Shown: positions 31,289 to 39,300, counted from the first letter of the stretch. The stretch: 40,781 nt of DNA from Candidatus Methanomethylicus mesodigestus (GCA_001717005.1 MAGS01000086.1:23802-64582); one strand, 5' to 3'. Translations and numbers: made by a program. Notes: generated from the letters alone by a model not told the origin.

Positions 31289-32257
31289 TTGCCAGAAGTT
31301 AGGGACGTCATGTGGACCGAGAAGTACAGGCCGAGGACGCTCGGCGATATCGTCAACCAGGCGGACATAGTCGAGCGGCTCAAGCGGTTCGTGAAGGAGA
31401 GGTCGATGCCCCACTGCCTCTTCGCCGGGACGCCGGGCACGGGCAAGACGACCGCCGCCACGTGCCTCGCCCACGACCTGTACGGCCCCGACGTCAGGAA
31501 GAACTACCTAGAGCTGAACGCAAGTGACGAGAGGGGCATAGACGTGGTCAGGACGACCGTGAAGGACTTCGCCCGCACGGTCAGCATGGCCGAGGTCCCG
31601 TTCAAGATACTCGTCCTCGACGAGGCTGACAGCATGACGCCGGAGGCGCAGCAGGCGCTCAGGCGTACCATGGAGATGTACACGAACACGTGCAGGTTCA
31701 TACTCGCCTGCAACTACTTCACAAAGATCATAGAGCCGATCCAGTCCAGGTGCGCCTTCTTCAGGTTCGTCCCGCTCAGGGCCGATGACGTGAAGGGCCG
31801 GATCAAGCTCATCTGCGAGGAGGAGCGTGTCGAGATAACCCCCAAGGGCATGGACGCCCTGGTCTACATCGGCGGCGGCGACCTGAGGCGGACCATCAAC
31901 ACCCTGCAGGCAGCGTCGGCCTCCAGCACCACCGTGGACGAGGCAGTCGTCTACAGGATCTCCGGCAGGGTAAGCCCCAGGGAGCTGAAGGAGGTGCTCG
32001 GCGAGGCGCTCGCGGGCAACTTCAACGGCGCCAGGGAGAGGACGATAAGGCTCATGGTGGACTATGGGCTCTCCGGGCTCGACGTCGTCAAGCAGGTGCA
32101 CCGGGAGGTCCTCGGGATGCAGGTGAGCGAGAAGGCGAAGCTCCAGCTCCTCGACGTGATCGGGGAGGCGGAGTACCGGCTCCTGGAGGGGGGCAGCGAC
32201 GAGATCCAGCTCAACGCCCTGATCGCCAAGATCGCGCTCCTCGCCGGCAGGGCGTGA
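31289..32257 (+). CDS. rfcS: Replication factor C small subunit
   Basis: ATPase subunit of the clamp loader that puts PCNA on DNA. Motifs: 'WTEKYRPRTLGDIV', Walker A 'GTPGTGKTT', 'NASDERGIDVVR', Walker B 'LDEADSM', 'RRTMEMY' and the arginine finger 'QSRCAFFRF'. These are followed by 'GGDLRRTINTLQ' and the C-terminal collar. Three starts are possible: ATG 31265, TTG 31289 and ATG 31310. I prefer TTG 31289, because 'ggaaggtg' lies just upstream and the TATA box near 31245 predicts transcription starting close to 31270. No intein is present, although this gene often hosts them in other archaea. It is followed by rfcL after 22 bp. Confidence 0.96.
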   Translation: MPEVRDVMWTEKYRPRTLGDIVNQADIVERLKRFVKERSMPHCLFAGTPGTGKTTAATCLAHDLYGPDVRKNYLELNASDERGIDVVRTTVKDFARTVSMAEVPFKILVLDEADSMTPEAQQALRRTMEMYTNTCRFILACNYFTKIIEPIQSRCAFFRFVPLRADDVKGRIKLICEEERVEITPKGMDALVYIGGGDLRRTINTLQAASASSTTVDEAVVYRISGRVSPRELKEVLGEALAGNFNGARERTIRLMVDYGLSGLDVVKQVHREVLGMQVSEKAKLQLLDVIGEAEYRLLEGGSDEIQLNALIAKIALLAGRA

Positions 32258-32279
32258 TGGCGGCGCCGGGAATGGGCGC

Positions 32280-33719
32280 ATGCTAGGAAGCATGATTGCG
32301 ATGTCAGCGACCACAAGCGCGGCCGGGGCCAAGGCAGGGGGGCGGGCGCCCTGGACCGAGGAGTTCATGCCCGCGCGCCTTGAGGATATGGCGGGCAACC
32401 ACGCTGCGGCAGAGCAGCTCCTCAGCTGGATAAAGGGCAGGCTGGCCGGCCTGACGCCCAAGAAGGCGGCGATGCTCCACGGCCCGCCGGGCACCGGGAA
32501 GACCCTCTCCGTCTCGATAATAGCGAGGATGCTCGATGCCGAGCTGATAGAGATGAACGCAAGCGACTTCAGGACCGAGGAGCTCGTAGGGAAGGTCGCC
32601 GGCGGCGCCGCTGCACAGGCCTCGCTCTTCGGCAGGAGGACGAAGATAATCTTCCTCGACGAGCTGGACGGCCTCTCGGGGAGGGAGGACCGGGGGGGCG
32701 TGGGCGCCATAGCCGAGGTCATAAGGGGCGCAAGGTACCCCGTCGTCGTAGCCATGAACGACCCGTGGGACCCGAAGTTCAGGTCGCTGAGGGACCTCTG
32801 CGAGATGATAAGGTTCAGCCGGATCAGGACGCCCAGCGTAGCCGCAATGCTGAAGAAGGTGGCGAGGGCGAAGGGCCTGCTCTTCACGGAGGGGGCGATC
32901 AGCATGGTCGCCGAGAGGGCCGGGGGCGACCTCAGGGCCGCGATAAATGACTTCCAGATGGTGGCCGGCGGGAGGAGGAGCCTCGCAGAGGAGGATGTCG
33001 GGATGCTCTACGAGAGGACGCAGGAGAAGGGGGTATTCGATGTCATGAAGGACATATTCTCCGCGGAGACCGTCCTCGACGCCAAGCTCGCCATGGACGG
33101 GTCGGCAGTCGACGTGGAGATGCTCTTCCAGTGGATAAACGAGAACATCGCCGTGCAGTATCCGTCGCCGTCCGAGAGGGCCGAGGCCTATGACTGGCTC
33201 TCCAAGGGGGACTTCTTCATGAGCAACGCCCGCAGGAAGCAGATGTGGGGGCTCATGGGCTACGGCATAGAGCTGGCGGCTGGCGGGGCGGCCCTTGCGA
33301 GGAGCGGCGATTACAGGTTCGCGAGGTACAGCTTCCCCAGGCGCATAGGGGCGATGGGCAGGACGAAGGACGAGAGGGGGGCCAGGAAGGAGCTGCTCCT
33401 CTCGATAGGCCGGGGCGCTCACGTCTCGATGAAGAAGGCGATGCTCGAGTACCTGCCTTACATCGAGATCATAACGCAGGCAGGCGGCTTCAAGGAAAGG
33501 GGCGCAGCCGCGCCCACGCCTCCGGAGGCCACTGCCACTGCCGCCGGGAAGCCCGATGAGGGCAAGCCATCCGCCCCGAAGGGCAAGGCATCAGCATCCA
33601 AGGGCGAGGTGAAGAAGGGGGGCGCTAGGAGGGGCAGGCGCCCGAAGGCGCAAGCCGCGGCGCCGGCAGAGGGCAAATCCGACATACTCAGCTGGCTTGA
33701 CGATAGTAAGGCTCCCTGA
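32280..33719 (+). CDS. rfcL: Replication factor C large subunit
   Basis: Large clamp-loader subunit, 479 residues. 'WTEEFMPARLEDMAGN', Walker A 'GPPGTGKT', 'NASDFRTEELV', Walker B 'FLDELDGLSGREDRGG', sensor 1 'AMNDPWDPKFRSLR', then 'GGDLRAAINDFQ' and the family's helical C-terminal region. A Lys/Ala/Pro-rich linker follows 'ERGAAAPTPPEATATAAGKP' and the chain ends 'KSDILSWLDDSKAP'. This has the spacing of a PCNA-binding peptide without its Gln. Starts at 32280, 32292 and 32301 are all possible. The last 32 bp overlap the convergent moaA gene. Confidence 0.95.
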   Translation: MLGSMIAMSATTSAAGAKAGGRAPWTEEFMPARLEDMAGNHAAAEQLLSWIKGRLAGLTPKKAAMLHGPPGTGKTLSVSIIARMLDAELIEMNASDFRTEELVGKVAGGAAAQASLFGRRTKIIFLDELDGLSGREDRGGVGAIAEVIRGARYPVVVAMNDPWDPKFRSLRDLCEMIRFSRIRTPSVAAMLKKVARAKGLLFTEGAISMVAERAGGDLRAAINDFQMVAGGRRSLAEEDVGMLYERTQEKGVFDVMKDIFSAETVLDAKLAMDGSAVDVEMLFQWINENIAVQYPSPSERAEAYDWLSKGDFFMSNARRKQMWGLMGYGIELAAGGAALARSGDYRFARYSFPRRIGAMGRTKDERGARKELLLSIGRGAHVSMKKAMLEYLPYIEIITQAGGFKERGAAAPTPPEATATAAGKPDEGKPSAPKGKASASKGEVKKGGARRGRRPKAQAAAPAEGKSDILSWLDDSKAP

Positions 33720-34599
33720 GCCTGGTGGCACCCTCGAAGAGGCGCCTGATTTCCCCGTCAGAGCAGCCGGCGCGCATCGGCCCAAGGACGTCTACGAGGT
33801 TGTCCGACCTCATCAGGCACGGCTTCAGCTTCCCGTCGCTCGTGACCCTGAGGCGGGTGCAGTTCGCGCAGAAGTGGGTGCTGTTGGCGGGCCTGACGAC
33901 CTCGACCGCGAGGCTGCCCATGATGTACCTCTTCCTGTTGTTCATGTCGCTCCGTGCCTCGACTCGGTCGGCCATGGTATCGAGCCTGCCCTCCACTGCC
34001 GTCAGGTCGAAGTAGTGCCTCCTGAAGAATTCAGGATCGAGGTTCAAGTCCTCGAGCTCTATGAGCTGGAGCGACCCGCCTATCTCCTTGGCATACCCGA
34101 CCAGTTCGTCCACCTCGTCATCGTTGATGCCCTTCATTATCACGACGTTGATCTTTATGTCGATCCCGAGGTCCTTGGCGACCTTTATCCCCGCGAAGAC
34201 CTCGGCCAGGGCGCCCTTGGTCAGGGATGCGTAGACGCAGGGCCTTATGCTAGGCATCGACACGTTCAGCCTCCTCAGCCCCGCATCCCACAGCTCCCGC
34301 GCCCTCTCCTCCAGGAGCGTCCCGTTCGTTGTTATTGCCACGTCCTCCATGCCCATCGCGATCGTGCCGCTGATTATCTCTGGCAGGTCGCGCCTCAGCA
34401 GCGGCTCGCCGCCCGTATACTTGACCCTCCCCACGCCCAAGGACTTCGCCACCCTGATGATGCGGAGCACCTCGTCTCTGGTCATCTCGGACGAGATTCC
34501 CCCCTCCCCTTCGTGGTGGCAGTAGATGCAATTCAGGTTGCACCTCTGCGTGAGGCTCACCCTGAGGCCGCGGACGGTCCGGCCGAATTGGTCGATCAT
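33688..34599 (-). CDS. moaA: GTP 3',8-cyclase MoaA (molybdenum cofactor step 1)
   Basis: The radical SAM cluster is C20-x3-C24-x2-C27 ('CNLNCIYCHHEGEGG'), with the SAM-binding 'YTGGEPLLR'. The C-terminal second cluster is 'FCANCTRLRV...LKPCLMRS', which binds GTP; both are diagnostic of MoaA. It makes 3',8-cyclo-7,8-dihydro-GTP, which MoaC converts to cPMP. The bacterial C-terminal Gly-Gly is missing, as is usual in archaea. The ATG at 34599 overlaps the mobB stop by four bases, so the two are coupled. The 3' end runs 32 bp into the convergent rfcL gene. Confidence 0.95.
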   Translation of the reverse strand: MIDQFGRTVRGLRVSLTQRCNLNCIYCHHEGEGGISSEMTRDEVLRIIRVAKSLGVGRVKYTGGEPLLRRDLPEIISGTIAMGMEDVAITTNGTLLEERARELWDAGLRRLNVSMPSIRPCVYASLTKGALAEVFAGIKVAKDLGIDIKINVVIMKGINDDEVDELVGYAKEIGGSLQLIELEDLNLDPEFFRRHYFDLTAVEGRLDTMADRVEARSDMNNRKRYIMGSLAVEVVRPANSTHFCANCTRLRVTSDGKLKPCLMRSDNLVDVLGPMRAGCSDGEIRRLFEGATRLREPYYRQAS

Positions 34600-35105
34600 C
34601 TGACGGCGCCCCCGCGCGGGAGCTGCCCCGCCATGAACCGTGCAACCTCGACCGGATCGAGCCTCAGGGCAGCCGCGCCGGGCACCGACAGCAGGCCCGC
34701 GGATGCTACCGCCACGACCTCCCTCAGCCTGCTCGCGAGGGCGAGGTCCCCCTCGCCGCGGGCTATGAATATCTTCCTCAGTTCAGAATCCTTGAACCCC
34801 TCGCATATCACGACGTCCGGCTCGAGGTGCGCCATCGCGCATATCGCCCCCTCGAGCCCCTCCCCCGGCAGGTAAACCGATGCCATGCCGCCCGCATCCA
34901 CGAGGGCCGATGCCATCGCGCCGGATTCCCTGAAGAGGTGCGTGTCCTTCCCGCCGTCCGGAGGGGACGAATGGGCCGTGTGCTTCACGACGCACGCCCT
35001 GATGCCGAGCTTGGCGAGCTCCGCTACGACGCCTGTTATCAGGCGTGTCTTGCCGTAGTCGCTGCCTGGCGCCACTATGGCGAAGACGGGGGCTTTCGGT
35101 GGCAT
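34596..35105 (-). CDS. mobB: Molybdopterin-guanine dinucleotide synthesis adaptor MobB
   Basis: The 169-residue P-loop protein has 'VAPGSDYGKTRLI' as Walker A, 'ACVVKHTAHSS...GKDTHLFRESGA' (the MobB nucleotide/Mg region) and 'PDVVICEGFKDSELRKI'. MobB binds GTP and helps attach GMP to molybdopterin. The P-loop has Asp-Tyr where most family members have Ser-Gly, an unusual but still plausible variant. First gene of the mobB-moaA pair. A MobA nucleotidyltransferase is not in the window. Confidence 0.9.
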   Translation of the reverse strand: MPPKAPVFAIVAPGSDYGKTRLITGVVAELAKLGIRACVVKHTAHSSPPDGGKDTHLFRESGAMASALVDAGGMASVYLPGEGLEGAICAMAHLEPDVVICEGFKDSELRKIFIARGEGDLALASRLREVVAVASAGLLSVPGAAALRLDPVEVARFMAGQLPRGGAVR

Positions 35106-35198
35106 TAACTCACACTAGCAACAAAATGCGAACATGACTTAAATCTTTGCCCCATGCCCGCATCCCCGCCCCAGCCATGCCTGACGGCGATTCCTCAA

Positions 35199-35212
35199 CA
35201 ACATATATTAGA
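35199..35212 (+). promoter_or_regulatory. TATA box of the response regulator gene
   Basis: 'caacatatattaga' lies 32-45 bp before the ATG at 35244, giving a predicted short leader. It also excludes the longer track start at 35154, which is upstream of the promoter. Confidence 0.5.
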
Positions 35213-35243
35213 AAAACAATCTAAGGTGAAAGTGGGCACCCTC

Positions 35244-35714
35244 ATGACAAAGGAGAGCTTTAGCGTCCTCATAATTGACGACGACAAGGACGTCGCGGAT
35301 GCGCTGGGTCTCATTCTAGAGAGGCAGGGCTACCGGACAAAGATCGTCCAGAATGGGCAGGATGCCATAGCCGCCTCCAAGAAGAGCAACTACAACGTCG
35401 CCCTCATCGACATAGTGCTTCCAGACATAAGCGGGATAGACCTCTTAAAGAGGCTGAACGAGGGCGTTCCAAGGATACGTAAGATAATAGTGACAGGCCA
35501 TGCCACGCTAGACAACGCCGTGAAGGCGGTGAACCTGGGCGCAGACGCGTACCTGATGAAGCCGGTCAGCCCCGACGTGCTTTTAAGGACCATAAAGCAG
35601 CAGCTGAAGAAGCAGGATCAGGAGATACTGGTTCTGCAGAAGAAGGTAAAGATGTACATCGACAACGTGATCGACGAGCGGATCAAAAGGATAAAGTCCG
35701 GCATACTGGACTGA
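35244..35714 (+). CDS. Single-domain response regulator with C-terminal coiled coil
   Basis: From the ATG at 35244 the protein has 156 residues: a CheY-like receiver (about 5-120) with acidic pocket 'IIDDDKD', phospho-acceptor Asp56 ('ALIDIVLPD'), 'VTGHAT' and Lys in 'YLMKPVS'. A helical tail ('QQLKKQDQEILVLQKKVKMY', to the end) could dimerise or bind a partner. There is no DNA-binding domain. The cognate kinase is not adjacent; the CHASE4 kinase at 8528 is the only kinase in the window, and pairing them is speculation. The 30 residues the track adds upstream lie before the TATA box. Confidence 0.9.
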   Translation: MTKESFSVLIIDDDKDVADALGLILERQGYRTKIVQNGQDAIAASKKSNYNVALIDIVLPDISGIDLLKRLNEGVPRIRKIIVTGHATLDNAVKAVNLGADAYLMKPVSPDVLLRTIKQQLKKQDQEILVLQKKVKMYIDNVIDERIKRIKSGILD

Positions 35715-35743
35715 GCCATGCCGCCCGGCGCGCACGGGCTACC

Positions 35744-36265
35744 TCAGCCGCGGGCCATCTTGAGGAGGTGCTGGCACTCCGGGAGTATTATCCTCTCCAT
35801 GGCGAGCCGCACCGCATCCGGCGAACCGGGGAGGGCAAAGACGAGCGCCCTGCCGCATATCCCTGCGGTGGCCCGCGAGGCTATTGCGGACGTGCCGATC
35901 GCATCGTAGGACAGGCGCCGGAAGAGCTCCCCGAAGCCGGGCAGCTCCTTGTCCAAGAGGGGGGCGACCGCCTCGACGCTCTGGTCGCGCCCGCTGATCC
36001 CCGTCCCCCCGCTTATGAGTACCACGTCCGCTGCGCCCGTCGATGCTGCCGCCTTGACCGAGTCGCGTATCCTCTCCAGCCTGTTCGGCAGGTAGACCCT
36101 GTCGGCGACCTCGAAGCCCGCCGCGGAGACGAGCTTGATAGCGGTGTCGCCGCTCTCGTCGTTGAACTGCTCGCACTGCGCGATCCTCCTGGATATCGTG
36201 TCGCTGGTGACGATCACTATGAACCTGAGCCCTGACGGGAGCCCTTCGTGGTGGCTTGCGCTCAT
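35744..36265 (-). CDS. moaB: Molybdenum cofactor protein MoaB
   Basis: The 173-residue protein of the MoaB/Mog fold has 'RFIVIVTSDTISRR' at the start, molybdopterin-binding 'LISGGTGISGRDQSVEAV' and 'FALPGSPDAVRLAMERII'. In archaea MoaB adenylylates molybdopterin, the step done by MogA in bacteria. The motif has Ile-Ser where Leu/Thr residues are usual. It is separated from moaC by 21 bp on the same strand and is probably the last gene of the cdc6-HTH-moaC-moaB run. Confidence 0.92.
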   Translation of the reverse strand: MSASHHEGLPSGLRFIVIVTSDTISRRIAQCEQFNDESGDTAIKLVSAAGFEVADRVYLPNRLERIRDSVKAAASTGAADVVLISGGTGISGRDQSVEAVAPLLDKELPGFGELFRRLSYDAIGTSAIASRATAGICGRALVFALPGSPDAVRLAMERIILPECQHLLKMARG

Positions 36266-36286
36266 ATCCGTTGCCCCCCTCCCGCC

Positions 36287-36733
36287 TTACTGCGGCTCCC
36301 CCTTCCGCTTCGCCAGCACCCTGATGTCCCTGATCGCGGTCGCGGGATACTGCCCCCTGTCGTCCTTCTCGTACTTCTTGGTCATGTCCCAGACCGTGAG
36401 GAGCGCCGCCGACACGCCGGAGAGCGCCTCCATCTCGACCCCTGTCTTGGCGAAGGCCTTCACGTGGACCGTGGCGGAGACCGAGGAGTCCGCGATCTGG
36501 ATGTCCACGGCGACCTGCTCGATCGGTATGGGGTGGCAGAGCGGCAGAAAGTCCGGCGTCCGCTTCACCGCCTGTATCGCCGCGACCCTGGCAACAGCCA
36601 TGACGTCCCCCTTCTCCAGCGACCCTGCCCTTATCCGGGCCACGGTCGACTCCTTGAGTGCTATCGTGCCTGCGGCGTCAGCCTCCCTGAGGACCGGCGC
36701 CTTGCCGCTGACGTCAACCATCTTCACGCTCAT
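36287..36733 (-). CDS. moaC: Cyclic pyranopterin monophosphate synthase MoaC
   Basis: From the ATG at 36733, 148 residues: 'MVDVSGKAPVLREADAAG' at the start, active-site 'LPLCHPIPI', 'GVEMEALSGVSAALLTVWDM' and the lysine region 'TKKYEKDDRG'. It converts the MoaA product to cPMP. The start is set by a four-base ATGA overlap with the stop of the upstream HTH gene, so the 17 extra track residues are out. Translational coupling to a cdc6-HTH pair is an odd context for a cofactor gene. MoaD and MoaE are not in the window. Confidence 0.95.
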   Translation of the reverse strand: MSVKMVDVSGKAPVLREADAAGTIALKESTVARIRAGSLEKGDVMAVARVAAIQAVKRTPDFLPLCHPIPIEQVAVDIQIADSSVSATVHVKAFAKTGVEMEALSGVSAALLTVWDMTKKYEKDDRGQYPATAIRDIRVLAKRKGEPQ

Positions 36734-37014
36734 GTCTTCTGAACCCTCTTTGCGAACGACTCGAAGAGCGACTGGATCGCCCATGCCCTCGGGTCCTCCT
36801 TCTTGAACCTGAATATCCTGATCCTGCCGAACCGCTTCTCCTCGATCAGGCCAAGGTCGCAGAGCTTGCGCAGGTGCGCTGCCGCCGTGGTATGGTTGAG
36901 GCTGGCTCGCCTGGTGATCTCGGATATGTTCATCTCGCCCTTCTCGGCGAGCGTCTTAAGTACCTTTACCCTCCCCCTAGACGAGAATATGTCCTCCACA
37001 GACATTCCAATCAA
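36730..37014 (-). CDS. ArsR-like winged-helix DNA-binding protein
   Basis: The 94-residue protein is essentially one winged helix: 'GRVKVLKTLAEKGEMNISEITRRASLNHTTAAAHLRKLCDLGLIEEKRFGRIRIFRF'. It has no metal-binding cysteines. It probably represses or activates by dimer binding. The start is TTG at 37014 (overlapping the cdc6 stop, TTGA) or ATG at 37005. Genes of this kind directly after cdc6 occur in other archaea as far as I remember, which suggests a role in controlling the initiator. It overlaps moaC at its other end by four bases. Confidence 0.85.
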   Translation of the reverse strand: MIGMSVEDIFSSRGRVKVLKTLAEKGEMNISEITRRASLNHTTAAAHLRKLCDLGLIEEKRFGRIRIFRFKKEDPRAWAIQSLFESFAKRVQKT

Positions 37015-38201
37015 TCCCCCTTCGACAGTCCCTTCTCGACTGCCTCCGTCGACAGGTTCAGCAGCCCTATCAGCGTCGTCTTGCCCCTGTAGCCTGCCCC
37101 AGATATCTTTGTGTACAGTATCCCAAGGTTCCTGAGGTTCTGGAGGTACTCCCAGAACTGCGTGTGCCTCCGGGGCTCGATGCCTTGGCTCTCGCAGAGC
37201 ACGCGGTAGGTCGACTCCACGTCCCCCATCGTTACGTACGCCGCCCTGCTCCTCTTCAGGACCTTGGCGACCGAGAGCAGGAAGAGCCGCTCGTGCAGCG
37301 GCAGGTCCAGGACTATATGCATCGGGAACTGGGAGACGTCCAGCTGCGCCTTCCTGACGTGCTCCGGCATCACCTTCATGGCGCCCTCCTCGTCGGCGTA
37401 CTTCCCCGCCCTCCAGAGGAGCTCCAGCGCATACCTCGCGTCACCGCGCGGCGACGAGATGTCCGCTATCATGGATAGGACCTCCTCGCCGACCGCCCCA
37501 TCCTTCATGGCGTCATATGCGCGGAGGCGTATGATGTCGTAGAGCTGCTCGACGCCGTATTTGTCGAACCTCACGACGTTGTGGAGCAGGGTGCTCTGGA
37601 CGCTCCGGTCGAGGCCGGAGACGAACTCGAGGTTCCGCGTGATGAGCATAAGGTTCAGCCTCTGGGGTCGGTTCAGGTACTCGTCCGCGACCCTCGACAG
37701 GTAGTAGAGGGGCGCATCCTTCTCCCCTGCGACGGATATCAGGAAGTCTATCTCATCGAGCGCCAGCAGGAGGTAGATGTTCTCCGCCTCGAGTATCCTC
37801 CAGAGCGTCTGGAACAGCTCCTGCGCCGAGAATCCCCTGTCGGGTATGCTGGGGAGTATCTGCTGCGCCACCTTCTTCACGACCAGGAAGAGCGTGCGGT
37901 CCTTGTAGCAGTTGACGTGGACGTACCTGAGGTTTATCCCCCTCTCCTTCGCCAGCGCCTCCATCGTGGAGCCGAAGCGCTTGGCGACCGCGGTCTTGCC
38001 GACGCCGACATCCCCCACCAGCGTCGCCTTCTGGGCCACCGCCCCCGGGGACTCCATGATGACCCTGAAGACCCTGCCCAGCGCCTTGAGCTGCGTGTCC
38101 CTGTGGACCAGGTTCGTGGGCACGTGGTCTGGGAAGAGCTTCCCCTCATCCTTGAAGAGCGTGGGCCTGCCGATCTCATTAGCGATGATGTCGTAAGCCA
38201 A
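37011..38201 (-). CDS. cdc6: Orc1/Cdc6 replication initiator
   Basis: The 396-residue AAA+ protein binds origins and loads MCM. Walker A is 'GDVGVGKT' (63-70), Walker B 'LLLALDEIDFL' (about 145-155), sensor 1 'LMLITRNLEF', sensor 2 region 'SSPRGDARYALELLWRAG'. A C-terminal winged helix follows ('HERLFLLSVAKVL...RNLGILYTKISG'). Sensor 1 has Thr-Arg-Asn where many members have Ser-Asn. The start is TTG at 38201. The upstream gap is AT-rich and carries an inverted repeat, a possible operator or origin element. First gene of the cdc6-HTH-moaC-moaB run. Confidence 0.95.
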   Translation of the reverse strand: MAYDIIANEIGRPTLFKDEGKLFPDHVPTNLVHRDTQLKALGRVFRVIMESPGAVAQKATLVGDVGVGKTAVAKRFGSTMEALAKERGINLRYVHVNCYKDRTLFLVVKKVAQQILPSIPDRGFSAQELFQTLWRILEAENIYLLLALDEIDFLISVAGEKDAPLYYLSRVADEYLNRPQRLNLMLITRNLEFVSGLDRSVQSTLLHNVVRFDKYGVEQLYDIIRLRAYDAMKDGAVGEEVLSMIADISSPRGDARYALELLWRAGKYADEEGAMKVMPEHVRKAQLDVSQFPMHIVLDLPLHERLFLLSVAKVLKRSRAAYVTMGDVESTYRVLCESQGIEPRRHTQFWEYLQNLRNLGILYTKISGAGYRGKTTLIGLLNLSTEAVEKGLSKGD

Positions 38202-38292
38202 TGCCGTCGACCCGGTACAACATATCTGCCGACGGGGATTTAATGTTTTTGTACTTTAGAAGAAACATTTAGCGGAGATAAAACCGAAAGTA
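38202..38292. promoter_or_regulatory. AT-rich cdc6 upstream region with inverted repeat
   Basis: The 91-bp gap contains 'AATGTTT' (38242-38248) and its inverse complement 'AAACATT' (38263-38269), next to a minus-strand TATA candidate 'cattaaatc'. This could be a cdc6 operator or part of an origin. I find no clear ORB element. Confidence 0.35.
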
Positions 38293-39300
38293 TTAGTCGT
38301 CGCCCAGCCCCTTCCAGAGCTCATCGGCGCCGGGGGCCTCCAGCCTGCGCTCGGCCCCGTCCGCGAGTACCGCGACTCGCCCCCGCCTGCGCGTGGTCAG
38401 TCCGCCGATCTCTGCGAAGGGGATCCCCTTCTGCCTGAGCGCACCCTCGACTCTGCCGGCGAGGTCCGGCTTCACCGTGAAGAGGACCGACCCCGACCCT
38501 ATGAGCCTGTAAGGGTCCAGGCCGAGCTCGCCGCAGACCGCGGACGTCTCCTCCAGGAGCGGCACGCTCCTCAGCTCCAGGCGTATCCCCGAGGACGATG
38601 CCTCCGCAAGCTCCCACGCCCCGCCCAGCAGGCCGCCCTCCGTGACGTCATGCATCGCCGTGACGCCATCGATGGCGGAGAGCGCCATGCAGTCGCCGAC
38701 GGCGTTTATCTGCCTGATAAGCGCCTTGCAGCGGGCGACGAACCCCTCGCCGAACCGCCTCAATATGCGCCCGTCCGAGGCCAGTATGGCTGTACCTTCG
38801 ATCCCCGCCGTCTTGGTCATGTAGAGCAGGTCCCCCGGAGAGCCGCCGCCAGTCGAGAAGAACCGCCCGTTCCCGACCGTGCCAATCATCGCCCCAACGA
38901 CTATGGGGTTGGCTATCCCCTTCGTGACCTCCGTGTGCCCCCCGACGATCGAGACCCCGACCTCCTTGGCCGCGGCATCGATCTGGGAGCATATCGCGCT
39001 CAGGTCCGAGAGCGAGGAGCCCTCAGGCATCAGTATGCTCTGGATGAACCACCTCGGGACGGCCCCGCGCGTGGCTATGTCGTTGGCGTTGACGTATACC
39101 GCCAGCCAGCCTATCTCGTCCACGGAGCCCGTTATGGGGTCGGTCTTGAACGCCAGGACCTCCCCGCTCATCTTGATCAGGGCCGCGTCCTCGCCTATGC
39201 TCGGCCCGAGGATGACCGACGGGTCGCTGCAGCCCAGCCTGCCGAATACTGTCTCCTTGAGTAGCCTGCTGGGGATCTTTCCGACCTTCAACCTGGTCAT
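38293..39300 (-). CDS. AIR synthase/HypE-like ATP-binding protein
   Basis: From the ATG at 39300, 335 residues of the PurM/HypE/ThiL/SelD fold. 'SIGEDAALIKMSGEVLAFKTDPITG' is the ATP-binding N-terminal motif, 'NANDIATRGAVPRWF' the metal/phosphate motif, followed by 'GGHTEVT' and 'AMHDVTEGGLLGGAWELA'. These are closest to the archaeal HypE-like group. HypE ends in a Pro-Arg-Ile-Cys motif whose Cys carries the hydrogenase ligand precursor; this protein ends 'ELWKGLGDD' without Cys, so it cannot be a true HypE. The substrate is unknown. The start overlaps the stop of the THUMP gene (ATGA), implying a shared role. Confidence 0.85.
   Translation of the reverse strand: MTRLKVGKIPSRLLKETVFGRLGCSDPSVILGPSIGEDAALIKMSGEVLAFKTDPITGSVDEIGWLAVYVNANDIATRGAVPRWFIQSILMPEGSSLSDLSAICSQIDAAAKEVGVSIVGGHTEVTKGIANPIVVGAMIGTVGNGRFFSTGGGSPGDLLYMTKTAGIEGTAILASDGRILRRFGEGFVARCKALIRQINAVGDCMALSAIDGVTAMHDVTEGGLLGGAWELAEASSSGIRLELRSVPLLEETSAVCGELGLDPYRLIGSGSVLFTVKPDLAGRVEGALRQKGIPFAEIGGLTTRRRGRVAVLADGAERRLEAPGADELWKGLGDD

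Noticed and set aside
38202-38292. Replication origin next to cdc6
   Set aside because: Only AT-richness and one short inverted repeat are visible. No ORB-type elements are recognised, so it is listed only as a regulatory candidate.
38293-39300. Annotation as hydrogenase maturation protein HypE
   Set aside because: The essential C-terminal Cys motif of HypE is absent and no hydrogenase or other hyp genes are in the window.
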